This document shows, in pieces, positions 37,219 to 45,654 of a stretch of DNA of 64,000 bases. The notes below the pieces were generated by a model, which was not told where the DNA came from, did no database searches, and saw only the letters and a list, made by a program, of their open reading frames with translations. The DNA lies in contig JAQYLI010000017.1 in NCBI GenBank assembly GCA_028720105.1, forward strand, positions 1 to 64,000, given 5' to 3'. A program made the translations under genes and the position numbers. This stretch comes from Oscillospiraceae bacterium (GTDB lineage: Bacteria; Bacillota; Clostridia; Oscillospirales; Ruminococcaceae). The stretch's first letter is position 1, and the number at the start of each line of letters is the position of its first letter.

Positions 37219-38229
37219 TTATTTGAAATTAAGTGACGCTACGGAGTCTTTGAAGATTATCTTTCCCTTCACCTGTATCATTCCTATGGGTTCGGAGGGA
37301 GTTTTTATTTTTGATAGCAGTGCGTCTACGGCTATAGCGGACATCTTTTCCGTATTTACCTCAAAGGTGGTGATATTCGGGACGGTGATACTGCTGTAAA
37401 CGGAATTGTCAAAACCCGTTACGGAAATATCGTCGGGGACACGGCAGCCCTTTTCCGCAAGCTGAGATATCAGTCTGCTTGCAGCCTCGTCGCAGTTGCA
37501 GACAAAGGCGGTGGGCATTACTATGGGAAGCTCAAGGGGGATAAATTCGCCTGTTTCCGTATTTCTGTCGCTTATCAGATAGTAGTCGGATAAACGGATA
37601 TTATGCTCGATAAGGGATTTGGCATAGCCTAAATATCTGTCCTGGATACTGCTGGTGGCGTGGATATTTCCCACAAAGGCTATTTCACGGTGTCCGTTGT
37701 CGATAAGATAATTCGTAAGCTCGTAGGCTGCATAGAAGCTGTCGCCTACCACGCAGCTCTCGGCGGTGAGCTGATTGTAGAAATCAAGGAACACCACTGG
37801 GATCTTGGTGTTTAAAACGGCGTTTATATATTTATCGGATATCTGCCCTAAGATTATTATGCCGTCTACCCTCTGGTGGAAGAATATATCGGGGAGCACC
37901 GCTTTTTCCTCGTTGCCCGATGTAAGAGTGTGGAAAAATGCGTAATGCTTGCGCTGCTGGAGCGCGGTGGATATGCCCCGCATAAATTTAAAGTAAAAGG
38001 AGTTTTCCGACATATACCGCTCGGCTACGATGATACCTATATTTCCGCTGAGAGTCTTTTTCTTTTTGGCTTCTGTACCGTATTTATAGCCCATTATCTC
38101 GGCGGTCTTGAGTATTTTCTGCCTCAGCTCGCCGCTGACACCACTTTGTCCCGAAAATGCCTTTGATACGGACACCACGCTTATTCCGAGCTTTGCCGCT
38201 ATATCACGCATAGTTACGCTTTTTGCCAA
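37219..38229 (-). CDS. LacI-family transcriptional regulator
   Basis: The 336-residue regulator has an N-terminal LacI helix-turn-helix (VTMRDIAAKLGISVVSVSKAFSG) and a periplasmic-binding-protein-like sensor domain (about 65-330, GNIGIIVAERYMSEN, FVCNCDEAASRLI, VTGFDNSVYSS). The TTG start is chosen because an AGGGGGCGG lies just upstream; the frame to 38286 has no site. It diverges from the sugar ABC operon, which it probably represses or activates. Confidence 0.9.
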   Translation of the reverse strand: MAKSVTMRDIAAKLGISVVSVSKAFSGQSGVSGELRQKILKTAEIMGYKYGTEAKKKKTLSGNIGIIVAERYMSENSFYFKFMRGISTALQQRKHYAFFHTLTSGNEEKAVLPDIFFHQRVDGIIILGQISDKYINAVLNTKIPVVFLDFYNQLTAESCVVGDSFYAAYELTNYLIDNGHREIAFVGNIHATSSIQDRYLGYAKSLIEHNIRLSDYYLISDRNTETGEFIPLELPIVMPTAFVCNCDEAASRLISQLAEKGCRVPDDISVTGFDNSVYSSITVPNITTFEVNTEKMSAIAVDALLSKIKTPSEPIGMIQVKGKIIFKDSVASLNFK

Positions 38230-38276
38230 GTTTTTCCGCCCCCTGTGCGCTGTCTGAAAAGTTAATTTACAGACTA

Positions 38277-38305
38277 ATTTTATCATATTATCCCGTACTT
38301 TTCAA
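38277..38305 (-). promoter_or_regulatory. Promoter of the LacI regulator
   Basis: Minus-strand TTGAAA (38300-38305), a 17-base spacer and TAAAAT (38277-38282). Confidence 0.55.
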
Positions 38306-38314
38306 GCATTATTT

Positions 38315-38395
38315 TTAGCTTAAATTAGTAAACGCTTTTTAGGCTAAATTTTGCTGATATTGCATTTTGTTAGCTAATATTAAAAGCTAATTTAG
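38315..38395. promoter_or_regulatory. Cluster of TTAGCT/AGCTAA repeats (candidate operators)
   Basis: The LacI-importer intergenic region contains TTAGCT at 38315-38320, the near-palindrome TTTAGGCTAAA at 38338-38348, and the inverted pair TTAGCT (38370-38375) and AGCTAA (38385-38390). The spacing suggests operator sites, but the motif is not a textbook LacI palindrome. The rest of 38400-38640 shows nothing clear. Confidence 0.35.
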
Positions 38396-38646
38396 TTTGC
38401 AAATCTTAATATTATGTGGACTCAATATTTCTCAAAGGTAAATTCAAGAAATGCAATCGTTTTCTGTTTTTATCAAAAATCTATGCTTCGCAAAGAGTTC
38501 TTAATTTATACAGTCAAACTGTATAATCAATGCGGTAATGATTTATCAATATTAACAAAGTTTTGTAATAGTTTTCTGAAATTTGTGAAAAATTTACAAA
38601 GCTAACAAAATTACGCTGTGTGAAATGCCGCTATTTTAAATTTTGC

Positions 38647-38674
38647 TTGACTTGAGGCGGAAATTAACTATAAT
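38647..38674 (+). promoter_or_regulatory. Promoter of the sugar ABC importer operon
   Basis: TTGACT (38647-38652), a 16-base spacer and TATAAT (38669-38674), about 65 bases before the binding-protein start. Confidence 0.7.
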
Positions 38675-38742
38675 GAAACTATCGCAGAAAACCATAGGCA
38701 ATGAATAACACACAATGCTAAATTATTATGGAGGTCATTAAA

Positions 38743-40179
38743 ATGAACACTAAGTTTAAAAGAACTGCGGCTATGTGTGCCGCACTTGTAATGGCAGGTA
38801 CAGTTCTTACCGCTTGCGGCGGCAGCGCAAACCAGGGCGGCGAGACAACAAACGCTCCTGCAGGCGAGACCACTGCAGCAGGCGGTGACACAGCTGCTGC
38901 TCCTGCTGAGGGCGGCGAAACTGAGGCTGCTCCCGCAGGCGAGGCTTCTTCCGAGCTTAGCGGCACTATCAAGGTTCTTCACCACCGTACCGACAGAGAT
39001 CAGGACGGCACAATGGCTAAGCTTACTGAGGGCTTCAACGCTCTTTATCCTAATGTAACAGTTGAGTATCAGTCCTTCACAAACTATGCTGACGATATCG
39101 CTACTATGATGCAGTCCGACAACTACGGCGACGTTGTTATGACTCCTCAGGCACTGAAGCAGGCTGATCTTCCTAACTTCTTCGCTTCCTTCGGTTCCTA
39201 TGACGAGCTTTCTCAGAAGTACTACTGGCTGGAAAACTACAGCGTTGACGGTCAGGTTTATGCGCTTCCTACAGGCGGTACAGCTTCCGGTATCCTCTAC
39301 AACAAGAAGGTATGGGCTGACGCAGGCATCACTGCTCTCCCCACAACTACAGAAGAGTTCCTCTCCTGCCTCAAGCAGATCGAGCAGAACACTGACGCTA
39401 TCCCCTACTATACTAACTACAACGCAAGCTGGTGCATCACTCAGTGGCAGTCTCTCGTAGTAGGCGCTTCCGGCGACCCCGATTACAACACCAAACTCCT
39501 CACCGAAAAGACCGACCTCTTCTCCAAGGGCAGCCCCTATGACGCTGTTTACGGCACACTCTTTGACATCTACGCTGATCCTACTCTCCACGAGGAAGAT
39601 CCTATGACAACTGACTGGGAAGGCTGCAAGCCTGCATTCGCACAGGGCAAGATCGCTACTATGGTTCTCGGTTCCTGGGCTATCAGCCAGTTCCAGGAGG
39701 CTGCTACTCAGGTAGGCGCAGATCCTGCTGATGTCGGATATATGCCTTTCCCCAACAGCATTGACGGCAAGATCTACTCCGTATCCTCCAACGACTATAT
39801 GATGAGCGTTAACAAGAATTCCGCAAACCTTGACGCTGCTATGGCTTATGCAGAGTGGTTCTGCACAGATTCCGGCTTTGCTCAGAACGAGGGCGAGATC
39901 TCCGGTCTTAAGGGAGCTGCAATGCCTGAGACACTTTCTTCCTTCGACGAACTGGGTGTTCAGCTCTTCGTTGAGAACCCCACTCCTGCTGACCTTATCG
40001 GCAAGTGGGACGAGATCGCTAAGGCTTCTGAGGTCGATCCTTGGGGCGATGCTTCCACAAACTACAAGTTCAGAATGGCTGAGGCTGCTTTCCAGGGCAA
40101 GGGCAGAGAGGAATATGACAAGATCGCTGCTGACGTTAATGCTGCCTGGGCTGCTTCCAGAGATTCCATTCTCGGCTAA
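38743..40179 (+). CDS. Sugar ABC transporter substrate-binding lipoprotein
   Basis: The 478-residue product has a lipoprotein signal (basic MNTKFKRTA, hydrophobic core, lipobox LTAC at about residue 25) and an Ala/Gly/Glu/Thr-rich linker. A family 1 extracellular binding domain follows (GTIKVLHHRTDRDQDG, KPAFAQGKIATMVLGSWA). GGAGG lies 8 bases from the chosen ATG, and the frame's upstream ATG contains that site. Codon use is highly biased, suggesting strong expression. The ligand is probably an oligosaccharide, but is not identifiable. Confidence 0.92.
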   Translation: MNTKFKRTAAMCAALVMAGTVLTACGGSANQGGETTNAPAGETTAAGGDTAAAPAEGGETEAAPAGEASSELSGTIKVLHHRTDRDQDGTMAKLTEGFNALYPNVTVEYQSFTNYADDIATMMQSDNYGDVVMTPQALKQADLPNFFASFGSYDELSQKYYWLENYSVDGQVYALPTGGTASGILYNKKVWADAGITALPTTTEEFLSCLKQIEQNTDAIPYYTNYNASWCITQWQSLVVGASGDPDYNTKLLTEKTDLFSKGSPYDAVYGTLFDIYADPTLHEEDPMTTDWEGCKPAFAQGKIATMVLGSWAISQFQEAATQVGADPADVGYMPFPNSIDGKIYSVSSNDYMMSVNKNSANLDAAMAYAEWFCTDSGFAQNEGEISGLKGAAMPETLSSFDELGVQLFVENPTPADLIGKWDEIAKASEVDPWGDASTNYKFRMAEAAFQGKGREEYDKIAADVNAAWAASRDSILG

Positions 40180-40222
40180 TTTATAATCCACGATTCCTTC
40201 TTTAAATTTTTCTTTCTCTCCG

Positions 40223-40324
40223 ATACTAAACACCATTAGAATTATGGCGAAGAAATCGCCGCAAAAGCTTGCATATACGGATTTTGCGGCGAGAGATTAC
40301 CATAATTCAATAGGTGTTTAGTAT
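40223..40324 (+). repeat. 102-base long hairpin downstream of the binding-protein gene
   Basis: The outer arms are perfect 12-mers (ATACTAAACACC with GGTGTTTAGTAT). The middle arms pair through ATTATGG with CCATAAT, and the inner arms are perfect 10-mers (CGCCGCAAAA with TTTTGCGGCG). It lies between the binding protein and the permease, so it can fold in the mRNA and limit read-through or protect the upstream message from decay. A mobile element origin is also possible. Confidence 0.6.
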
Positions 40325-40336
40325 TATACTGTATTT

Positions 40337-40365
40337 TTCTGCGGCGCCTTCTTCACGCCGCAGAA
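40337..40365 (+). repeat. Second intercistronic hairpin
   Basis: TTCTGCGGCG and CGCCGCAGAA form a perfect 10-bp stem with a 9-base loop, just after the 102-base element. No T-run follows, so it is an mRNA hairpin and not a clear terminator. Confidence 0.55.
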
Positions 40366-40445
40366 TGATACGGTATATTCATACCACAGGGTATGAGCTA
40401 TGTTCAAATCAAACACGAAAATAACCCGAAAATGAGGGATATGCT

Positions 40446-41375
40446 TTGACTAAAAACACTAATACGCCTGAACGGCTTGCTCCGAAAAACAAGCTTTCCA
40501 AATCTTACATTGAAAAGATGGTTACTGTTTGTCTTTTCCTGCTTATTCCCACACTCCTGCTTGTGATATTCACCTACATTCCCGCTGCCGAGATGGTAAA
40601 GTTCAGCTTTGAAAAGAGAGACCAGTTCGGTGTTGATGTTGAATTTGTAGGACTTCAGAATTACAAGACAGTATTTTCCACACCGGAATATTTTGCGGCT
40701 TTCAAAAACAGTATTTACTACCTTTTCGGCTCCTTTATACAGCTTGGACTTGCTCTGTTTCTTGCTACAATACTCTGCTCGAAGATCAGATTTTCCAATT
40801 TCTTTAAGGGAGTTGTTTTCTTCCCTTATATGATCAATACTGTTGCAGTTGCCCTTATCTTCCGCAGATTTTTCCAGAAGGGCGACGGCATAACCAATAC
40901 TGACGGTACTCTTAATTCCATAATCACCCTGCTTGGAGGAGACCCCGTTAAATTTCTCTCTACAGAGGGACTTGTCAACATCTGCCTCGTGTTCGTTTCC
41001 ATATGGAGATATATCGGCTTTGACATAGTAATGTTCATAGGCGCGATACAGTCTATTTCTCCCGATATTTACGAAGCCGCAGATCTTGACGGCGCAAACC
41101 GTTTCCAGGTATTCAGGTACATAATCGCTCCCGGCATCAGACCCATTATCCTGCTCCAGATGATACTTGCGGTGAAGGGTGCAATCAGCGTTTACGAAAT
41201 TCCCTTTATCATCACAGGCGGACGTTTCGGTTCAAGTACATTCGTTATCCAGACTACAGAAACGGCGTTTAAGTTCCAAAAAGTCGGGCTTGCCTCGGCT
41301 ATGGCTGTGGTGCTGTTCCTGATAATCGTCGTCGTCACCATAATCCAAAAGCTGATTCTCAAGGAGGAAAAGTAA
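40446..41375 (+). CDS. Sugar ABC transporter permease (MalF/LacF type)
   Basis: The 309-residue membrane protein has six predicted segments and the permease EAA loop (YEAADLDGANRFQVFRYIIAPGI, which contacts the ATPase). It starts with TTG behind GAGGG; no in-frame ATG is available nearby. It pairs with the next gene. A 266-base structured gap separates it from the binding protein, which suggests differential expression. Confidence 0.92.
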   Translation: MTKNTNTPERLAPKNKLSKSYIEKMVTVCLFLLIPTLLLVIFTYIPAAEMVKFSFEKRDQFGVDVEFVGLQNYKTVFSTPEYFAAFKNSIYYLFGSFIQLGLALFLATILCSKIRFSNFFKGVVFFPYMINTVAVALIFRRFFQKGDGITNTDGTLNSIITLLGGDPVKFLSTEGLVNICLVFVSIWRYIGFDIVMFIGAIQSISPDIYEAADLDGANRFQVFRYIIAPGIRPIILLQMILAVKGAISVYEIPFIITGGRFGSSTFVIQTTETAFKFQKVGLASAMAVVLFLIIVVVTIIQKLILKEEK

Positions 41376-41376
41376 A

Positions 41377-42237
41377 ATGGCTGCTACTGCAATCACTAAG
41401 GACAACAGCAATTTTGTCCCCAAGCTTTTCACCTTTCTGAAATACGCTATTCTCGTCATTGCCTGCCTTGTAGTTTTCATTCCTCTTGTGGTCGTATTTT
41501 TAGGCTCTTTCAAGAACAACACTGAATTCCTTTCATCAAACGTTTTTGCGCTTCCCACAAAGTTTGAATGGTCAAACTACAAGACCGCTTTCATCGACGG
41601 TAAGGTTCTTTTAGGTCTGAAAAACACAGCGATCATCATCGTTATTTCCTGTACGGGAACAATAATCGTAGGCACAATGACAGCTTACGTTCTTCAGCGT
41701 TTCAAAACTGTTCTCGGCAAGATCCTCAAGGCGGCGTTCCTGCTTGCAACACTTTTCCCCGCTATCTCAATGCAGGTAACGGTTTACCGCATTATGAACG
41801 GCTTCCACCTTGTGGGCACTATGGCGGCTCCAATTATTCTCTACGTCGGTACGGATATTGTTTCCATTTACATCTTTATGCAGTTTCTGGACAACATTTC
41901 CTACTCCCTCGACGAGAGCGCCATCATTGACGGAGCAAACTACTTCACAGTTTTCTTCAAGATCATTCTTCCCCTGCTTAAACCCGCTATCGCAACAGTT
42001 CTTATCATCAAGGTGATAAGCATTTACAACGACTTCTACACTCCTCAGCTTTATATGCCCAGCGAAGAGCTGTCGGTAGTATCCACATCGCTCTACCGCT
42101 TTATGGGTCCCTACGGAGCTAAGTGGGAAATAATCTTTGCAGGTATCGTTATCTGTATCATTCCTGCTCTGGTCATCTTCCTTACACTTCAGAAGCAGAT
42201 CTACGCAGGTCTGGTCAACGGCTCTGTAAAGGAATAA
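41377..42237 (+). CDS. Sugar ABC transporter permease (MalG/LacG type)
   Basis: The 286-residue second permease has six membrane segments and the EAA loop (LDESAIIDGANYFTVFFKIILP). It starts two bases after the first permease stop, with GGAGG inside the preceding gene. No ATPase gene follows before the terminator, so energy must come from a shared MsmX/MsmK-type ATPase encoded elsewhere. Confidence 0.92.
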   Translation: MAATAITKDNSNFVPKLFTFLKYAILVIACLVVFIPLVVVFLGSFKNNTEFLSSNVFALPTKFEWSNYKTAFIDGKVLLGLKNTAIIIVISCTGTIIVGTMTAYVLQRFKTVLGKILKAAFLLATLFPAISMQVTVYRIMNGFHLVGTMAAPIILYVGTDIVSIYIFMQFLDNISYSLDESAIIDGANYFTVFFKIILPLLKPAIATVLIIKVISIYNDFYTPQLYMPSEELSVVSTSLYRFMGPYGAKWEIIFAGIVICIIPALVIFLTLQKQIYAGLVNGSVKE

Positions 42238-42257
42238 TTACATAAGTTGATAAAATT

Positions 42258-42295
42258 CCCGTCAGGCTTCAAAACGAGCCTGACGGGATATTTTT
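42258..42295 (+). terminator. Terminator after the sugar ABC operon
   Basis: An 11-bp stem (CCCGTCAGGCT with AGCCTGACGGG) is followed by ATATTTTT. Confidence 0.85.
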
Positions 42296-42307
42296 CTGCG
42301 TTCTTAT

Positions 42308-42724
42308 TCATATGACATAATCATAATCCTCGCCGCTGCAAATAAGGCTTGCTATGGAAATGCTGTCAAAATAATCGTTTGTGAGCTTGTAGAAGTCCTG
42401 CCACATCTTAAGCGTCCTGTCATCGGGAGCAGCTGTGCCGTCCTTCATAGAGGATATGGGAACAAGGTCTCCCTCTGCCACACGGAGTATCTCCCCTACG
42501 GTGTATTTCTCGGGAGGTCTTTTAAGACGGTATCCGCCGTTTTTTCCGTGAACTCCGAACACAAGGTCGCCTTTGGTGAGAACGGGCATTATCTGCTCAA
42601 GATATTTTATAGACAGCTCCTGCCGCCCTGCTATATCCTTGACGGGTATGCATTTGCCGCTGTAATGCTCGGCAAGGTCGATCATTACCTGCAGAGCATA
42701 TCTTCCTTTTGTTGTGACGAGCAT
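42308..42724 (-). CDS. Rrf2-family regulator, CymR-like
   Basis: The 138-residue regulator has an N-terminal winged helix (MLVTTKGRYALQVMIDLAEH, IAGRQELSIKYLEQIMPVL, GVHGKNGGYRL). The three Cys that hold the iron-sulfur cluster in IscR are absent from the expected region (about 85-105). It is therefore closer to CymR, the cysteine-metabolism repressor of Gram-positives that responds through CysK. It ends the sulfate operon and probably controls it. An ATG after GAGGTG is chosen over a GTG that overlaps that site. Confidence 0.88.
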   Translation of the reverse strand: MLVTTKGRYALQVMIDLAEHYSGKCIPVKDIAGRQELSIKYLEQIMPVLTKGDLVFGVHGKNGGYRLKRPPEKYTVGEILRVAEGDLVPISSMKDGTAAPDDRTLKMWQDFYKLTNDYFDSISIASLICSGEDYDYVI

Positions 42725-42741
42725 TACTTTCACCTCATATT

Positions 42742-44427
42742 TTATGATTTTACAATAACCTTTCTGTACTCGTCAAAGCGCACCCACTTTGAGAAAAATG
42801 CGCTCTGATCCTTCGGGTCTGTTTCGGAGTATTCCTTTAAGAACTGCTTTACTTCGCTGTCGGAATGTGCCTTTACGCCGAAGCCTCTGCCGTTTATTAC
42901 GGGAACGTCTCCGTAAACGTAATCTGCGGCGGGAAGTATCTCGGTTATGACCTTGTTTCTTACCTTTACCGAAACGCCGTCTCGCAGCACGATAATATCG
43001 AAGCTGTCGGGATAGCTGTAGCTTTCTCCCGAGGTGGGGATCTCGTCTCCTACGGTATAGGTTGCCTTTACGGGCTGATATTTCAGAACGTTCAGACTGC
43101 TTGTGTCATAGTAAAATTCCTCGAAAATATCTCCCCTTGCGGTAAGCTCGCCGTACTTGAAGGAAGCCTTATCAGCGGCTCCTCCGCCTCTCTCGCTGAG
43201 TTCCTCGACTACGCCGCAGGCAGAGGTCATATTTGTTACACGGTCGATAAGGATAAGCTCGCCCAGAGTTTTGTGAGATTTGAATTTATCCGCAACAATA
43301 GCTTCTGTAAGGAGGATATCGCAGAGAGCGATACCGTTTTTGGAAAGCTTGTCAGTCTTTATATGCTCGCCTGTGTTTACGTCAACGGCATATTCCACGC
43401 CTGCAAGTATTCCGGGAATGGTCTTTGTGCCAAGCTTTACAAGGTAATCCTTGCCGATTACAAGCTCCTCGTCGTCCATCCAGAGAATGGAGGCTTTGAG
43501 GCGCTTGTACACGCCGATGTCCGTATCCTTTACGAGAACGCAGCCTCTTGAAACGTCCACCTCTTTATCAAGAGATATGGTAACAGGCTGACCCTTGTAT
43601 GCGGTATCTGCGGACCTGTCGGTAACAAGTATTCCCTTTACCGCCGCTTTTTCTCCGCTGGGGAGAGCGGTTATTTCGTCGCCTACGCTTATGCTGCCCG
43701 ACTCGATCTGTCCCTGAAAGCCTCTGAATGTATGGTCGGGACGGCACACTCTCTGAACGGGCATATAAAAGCCCTTTTCATCGTCCTCGGAAATATCCAC
43801 ATTTTCAAGATATGTAAGAAGCGCGGGTCCTGTGTACCACTTGATATTATCGGACTTTTTGGTAACGTTGTCGCCCTCGGTGGCAGAAAGAGGTATTATC
43901 TGAATATTATCGAGAGAAAGCTCCTTTGAAAGCTCGGATATCTGCTTTTCGATCTCATTAAAGCGCTCCTCGCTGTAGCCCACAAGGTCCATTTTATTTA
44001 CGGCAAAAACGAAATATTTTATGCCCATAAGACTGCATATCCTTGCGTGACGTCTTGTCTGAACAAGTACGCCCTGAGAAGCGTCCACGAGAATTACCGC
44101 CAGGTCTGCAAAGGAGGCTCCCACCGCCATATTGCGGGTGTATTCCTCGTGACCCGGAGTATCGGCAACGATAAAGCTGCGGTTATCCGTGGTAAAATAT
44201 CTGTATGCCACGTCAATGGTAATGCCCTGCTCACGCTCCGCCATAAGACCGTCAAGGAGCAGAGAATAGTCTATCTTTCCGCTTCTGCTGCCCACCTTGC
44301 TGTCCAGCTCAAGAGCCTTTTCCTGATCGGCGTAAAGCAGCTTTGAGTCATAGAGGATATGACCGATAAGAGTTGATTTGCCGTCGTCAACGCTGCCGCA
44401 GGTTATAAATTTAAGTAAGCCCTTCAT
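42742..44427 (-). CDS. cysN: Sulfate adenylyltransferase GTPase subunit with C-terminal extension
   Basis: CysN couples GTP hydrolysis to APS synthesis by CysD. The 561-residue protein has the EF-Tu-like GTPase (P-loop GSVDDGKSTLIG, switch region GITIDVAYRYF, DTPGHEEY, NKMD) and two beta-barrels to about residue 410 (LILIDRVTNMTSACGVVEE). An extra domain of about 150 residues follows; it has no P-loop and is therefore not the APS kinase of CysNC/NodQ fusions. The start overlaps the cysD stop by one base. Confidence 0.93.
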   Translation of the reverse strand: MKGLLKFITCGSVDDGKSTLIGHILYDSKLLYADQEKALELDSKVGSRSGKIDYSLLLDGLMAEREQGITIDVAYRYFTTDNRSFIVADTPGHEEYTRNMAVGASFADLAVILVDASQGVLVQTRRHARICSLMGIKYFVFAVNKMDLVGYSEERFNEIEKQISELSKELSLDNIQIIPLSATEGDNVTKKSDNIKWYTGPALLTYLENVDISEDDEKGFYMPVQRVCRPDHTFRGFQGQIESGSISVGDEITALPSGEKAAVKGILVTDRSADTAYKGQPVTISLDKEVDVSRGCVLVKDTDIGVYKRLKASILWMDDEELVIGKDYLVKLGTKTIPGILAGVEYAVDVNTGEHIKTDKLSKNGIALCDILLTEAIVADKFKSHKTLGELILIDRVTNMTSACGVVEELSERGGGAADKASFKYGELTARGDIFEEFYYDTSSLNVLKYQPVKATYTVGDEIPTSGESYSYPDSFDIIVLRDGVSVKVRNKVITEILPAADYVYGDVPVINGRGFGVKAHSDSEVKQFLKEYSETDPKDQSAFFSKWVRFDEYRKVIVKS

Positions 44428-45326
44428 TAAAAATAGCCCTCCCTTTTGCGGCGCTCCATACTTCCTGCCGCTTCGTTGTCGATAACTCTCGATGTGCGCT
44501 CCGAGGAAACTGCGCTGAGTGTCTCGGAGATTATCTCGTCAAGAGTATGAGCAGTAGACTCCACTCCGCCCGTAAGGGGATAGCAGCCAAGTGTTCTGAA
44601 ACGAACCGACTTCATCTGGGGAACTTCTCCCTCTTTAAGCGGGAAACGGTCGTCGTCTACCATAATAAGATTGCCGTCACGCTCCACAACAGGGCGCTCC
44701 GCCGCAAAATACAAGGGCACGATATCAATGTTCTCACGCTTTATGTACTGCCAGATATCCTTTTCCGTCCAGTTGGAAATTGGGAAAACTCTTATGCTTT
44801 CGCCCTTGTTAATTTTGGCGTTGTAAAGCTTCCACATTTCGGGGCGCTGATTTTTGGGGTCCCAGGCGTGAGCGGCATTTCTGAATGAGAAAATTCTCTC
44901 CTTTGCGCGGGATTTCTCCTCGTCGCGTCTGCCGCCGCCGAATGCAGCGGTGAAGCCGTATTTGTTAAGCGCCTGCTTTAAAGCCTGAGTTTTCATAATA
45001 TCGGTGTATGCGGAACCGTGGTCAAAGGGATTTATGCCCTGCTTGACGCCGTCCTCGTTTATGTATTCAAGCATTTCAATGCCAAGCTTCTTTGCGGTCT
45101 TGTCACGAAATTCTATCATCTCCTTGAACTTCCACGTTGTGTTCACGTGAAGAAAGGGGAAGGGCGGCTTTTCGGGATAAAACGCCTTCATTGCAAGATG
45201 AAGCATTACCGAGCTGTCCTTTCCGATTGAATAGAGCATTACGGGCTTTTCGCACTCTGCCGCAACCTCTCGTATTATGTATATAGCTTCCGCTTCAAGC
45301 TCGTCAAGATGTGAAAAATTGCTCAA
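44427..45326 (-). CDS. cysD: Sulfate adenylyltransferase small subunit
   Basis: The 299-residue PP-loop enzyme makes adenylyl sulfate (APS) from ATP and sulfate. It shows the nucleotide-binding loop [14 protein letters not shown] (about residues 30-43), the [18 protein letters not shown] segment and the C-terminal RKREGYF end. It lies between aprB and cysN, so APS is made next to the reductase that uses it. Confidence 0.96.
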   Translation of the reverse strand: MSNFSHLDELEAEAIYIIREVAAECEKPVMLYSIGKDSSVMLHLAMKAFYPEKPPFPFLHVNTTWKFKEMIEFRDKTAKKLGIEMLEYINEDGVKQGINPFDHGSAYTDIMKTQALKQALNKYGFTAAFGGGRRDEEKSRAKERIFSFRNAAHAWDPKNQRPEMWKLYNAKINKGESIRVFPISNWTEKDIWQYIKRENIDIVPLYFAAERPVVERDGNLIMVDDDRFPLKEGEVPQMKSVRFRTLGCYPLTGGVESTAHTLDEIISETLSAVSSERTSRVIDNEAAGSMERRKREGYF

Positions 45327-45339
45327 GGTATTTTACCTC

Positions 45340-45654
45340 CTAATATTTATTTGACTCCTTAGGGTCGATATCAATATTCGTTATATCTCCCCCGGGGCTT
45401 TCTATCACCCAGCGTAATAGACCGTTCTTTTTCTCGGTATGCACCATACTGCCCCTGCCGCCCATATCCGCTCCCAGAAAGAAGCTTATGGCATATACGG
45501 GACACTCCTTAATGCAGGAGGTGCAGCCCCAGCAGTCCTTGGGATATTTTATGTAAGCCTTTCCGTCATCGTCCTGCTTTATCAGAGTGCCGGGACAAAC
45601 ATTACGGCATTTTCCGCAGCCTATGCATTTGCTTTTATCAATTGCTATGCTCAT
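45340..45654 (-). CDS. aprB: Adenylylsulfate reductase beta subunit (ferredoxin-like)
   Basis: This 104-residue protein carries two 4Fe-4S clusters (CIGCGKCRNVCPG and CWGCTSCIKECPV). A short C-terminal region, GRGSMVHTEKKNGLLRW then a beta strand, matches the segment after the clusters in AprB of sulfate reducers. The long AprB tail that embraces AprA is much reduced (family about 145-165 residues). It overlaps aprA by 17 bases and passes electrons to the AprA FAD. Confidence 0.88.
   Translation of the reverse strand: MSIAIDKSKCIGCGKCRNVCPGTLIKQDDDGKAYIKYPKDCWGCTSCIKECPVYAISFFLGADMGGRGSMVHTEKKNGLLRWVIESPGGDITNIDIDPKESNKY

Noticed and set aside
38668-40236. A 522-codon open frame on the minus strand
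   Set aside because: It is antisense to the sugar-binding lipoprotein, whose codon bias keeps the opposite frame free of stops. It has no ribosome binding site and no recognisable domain.
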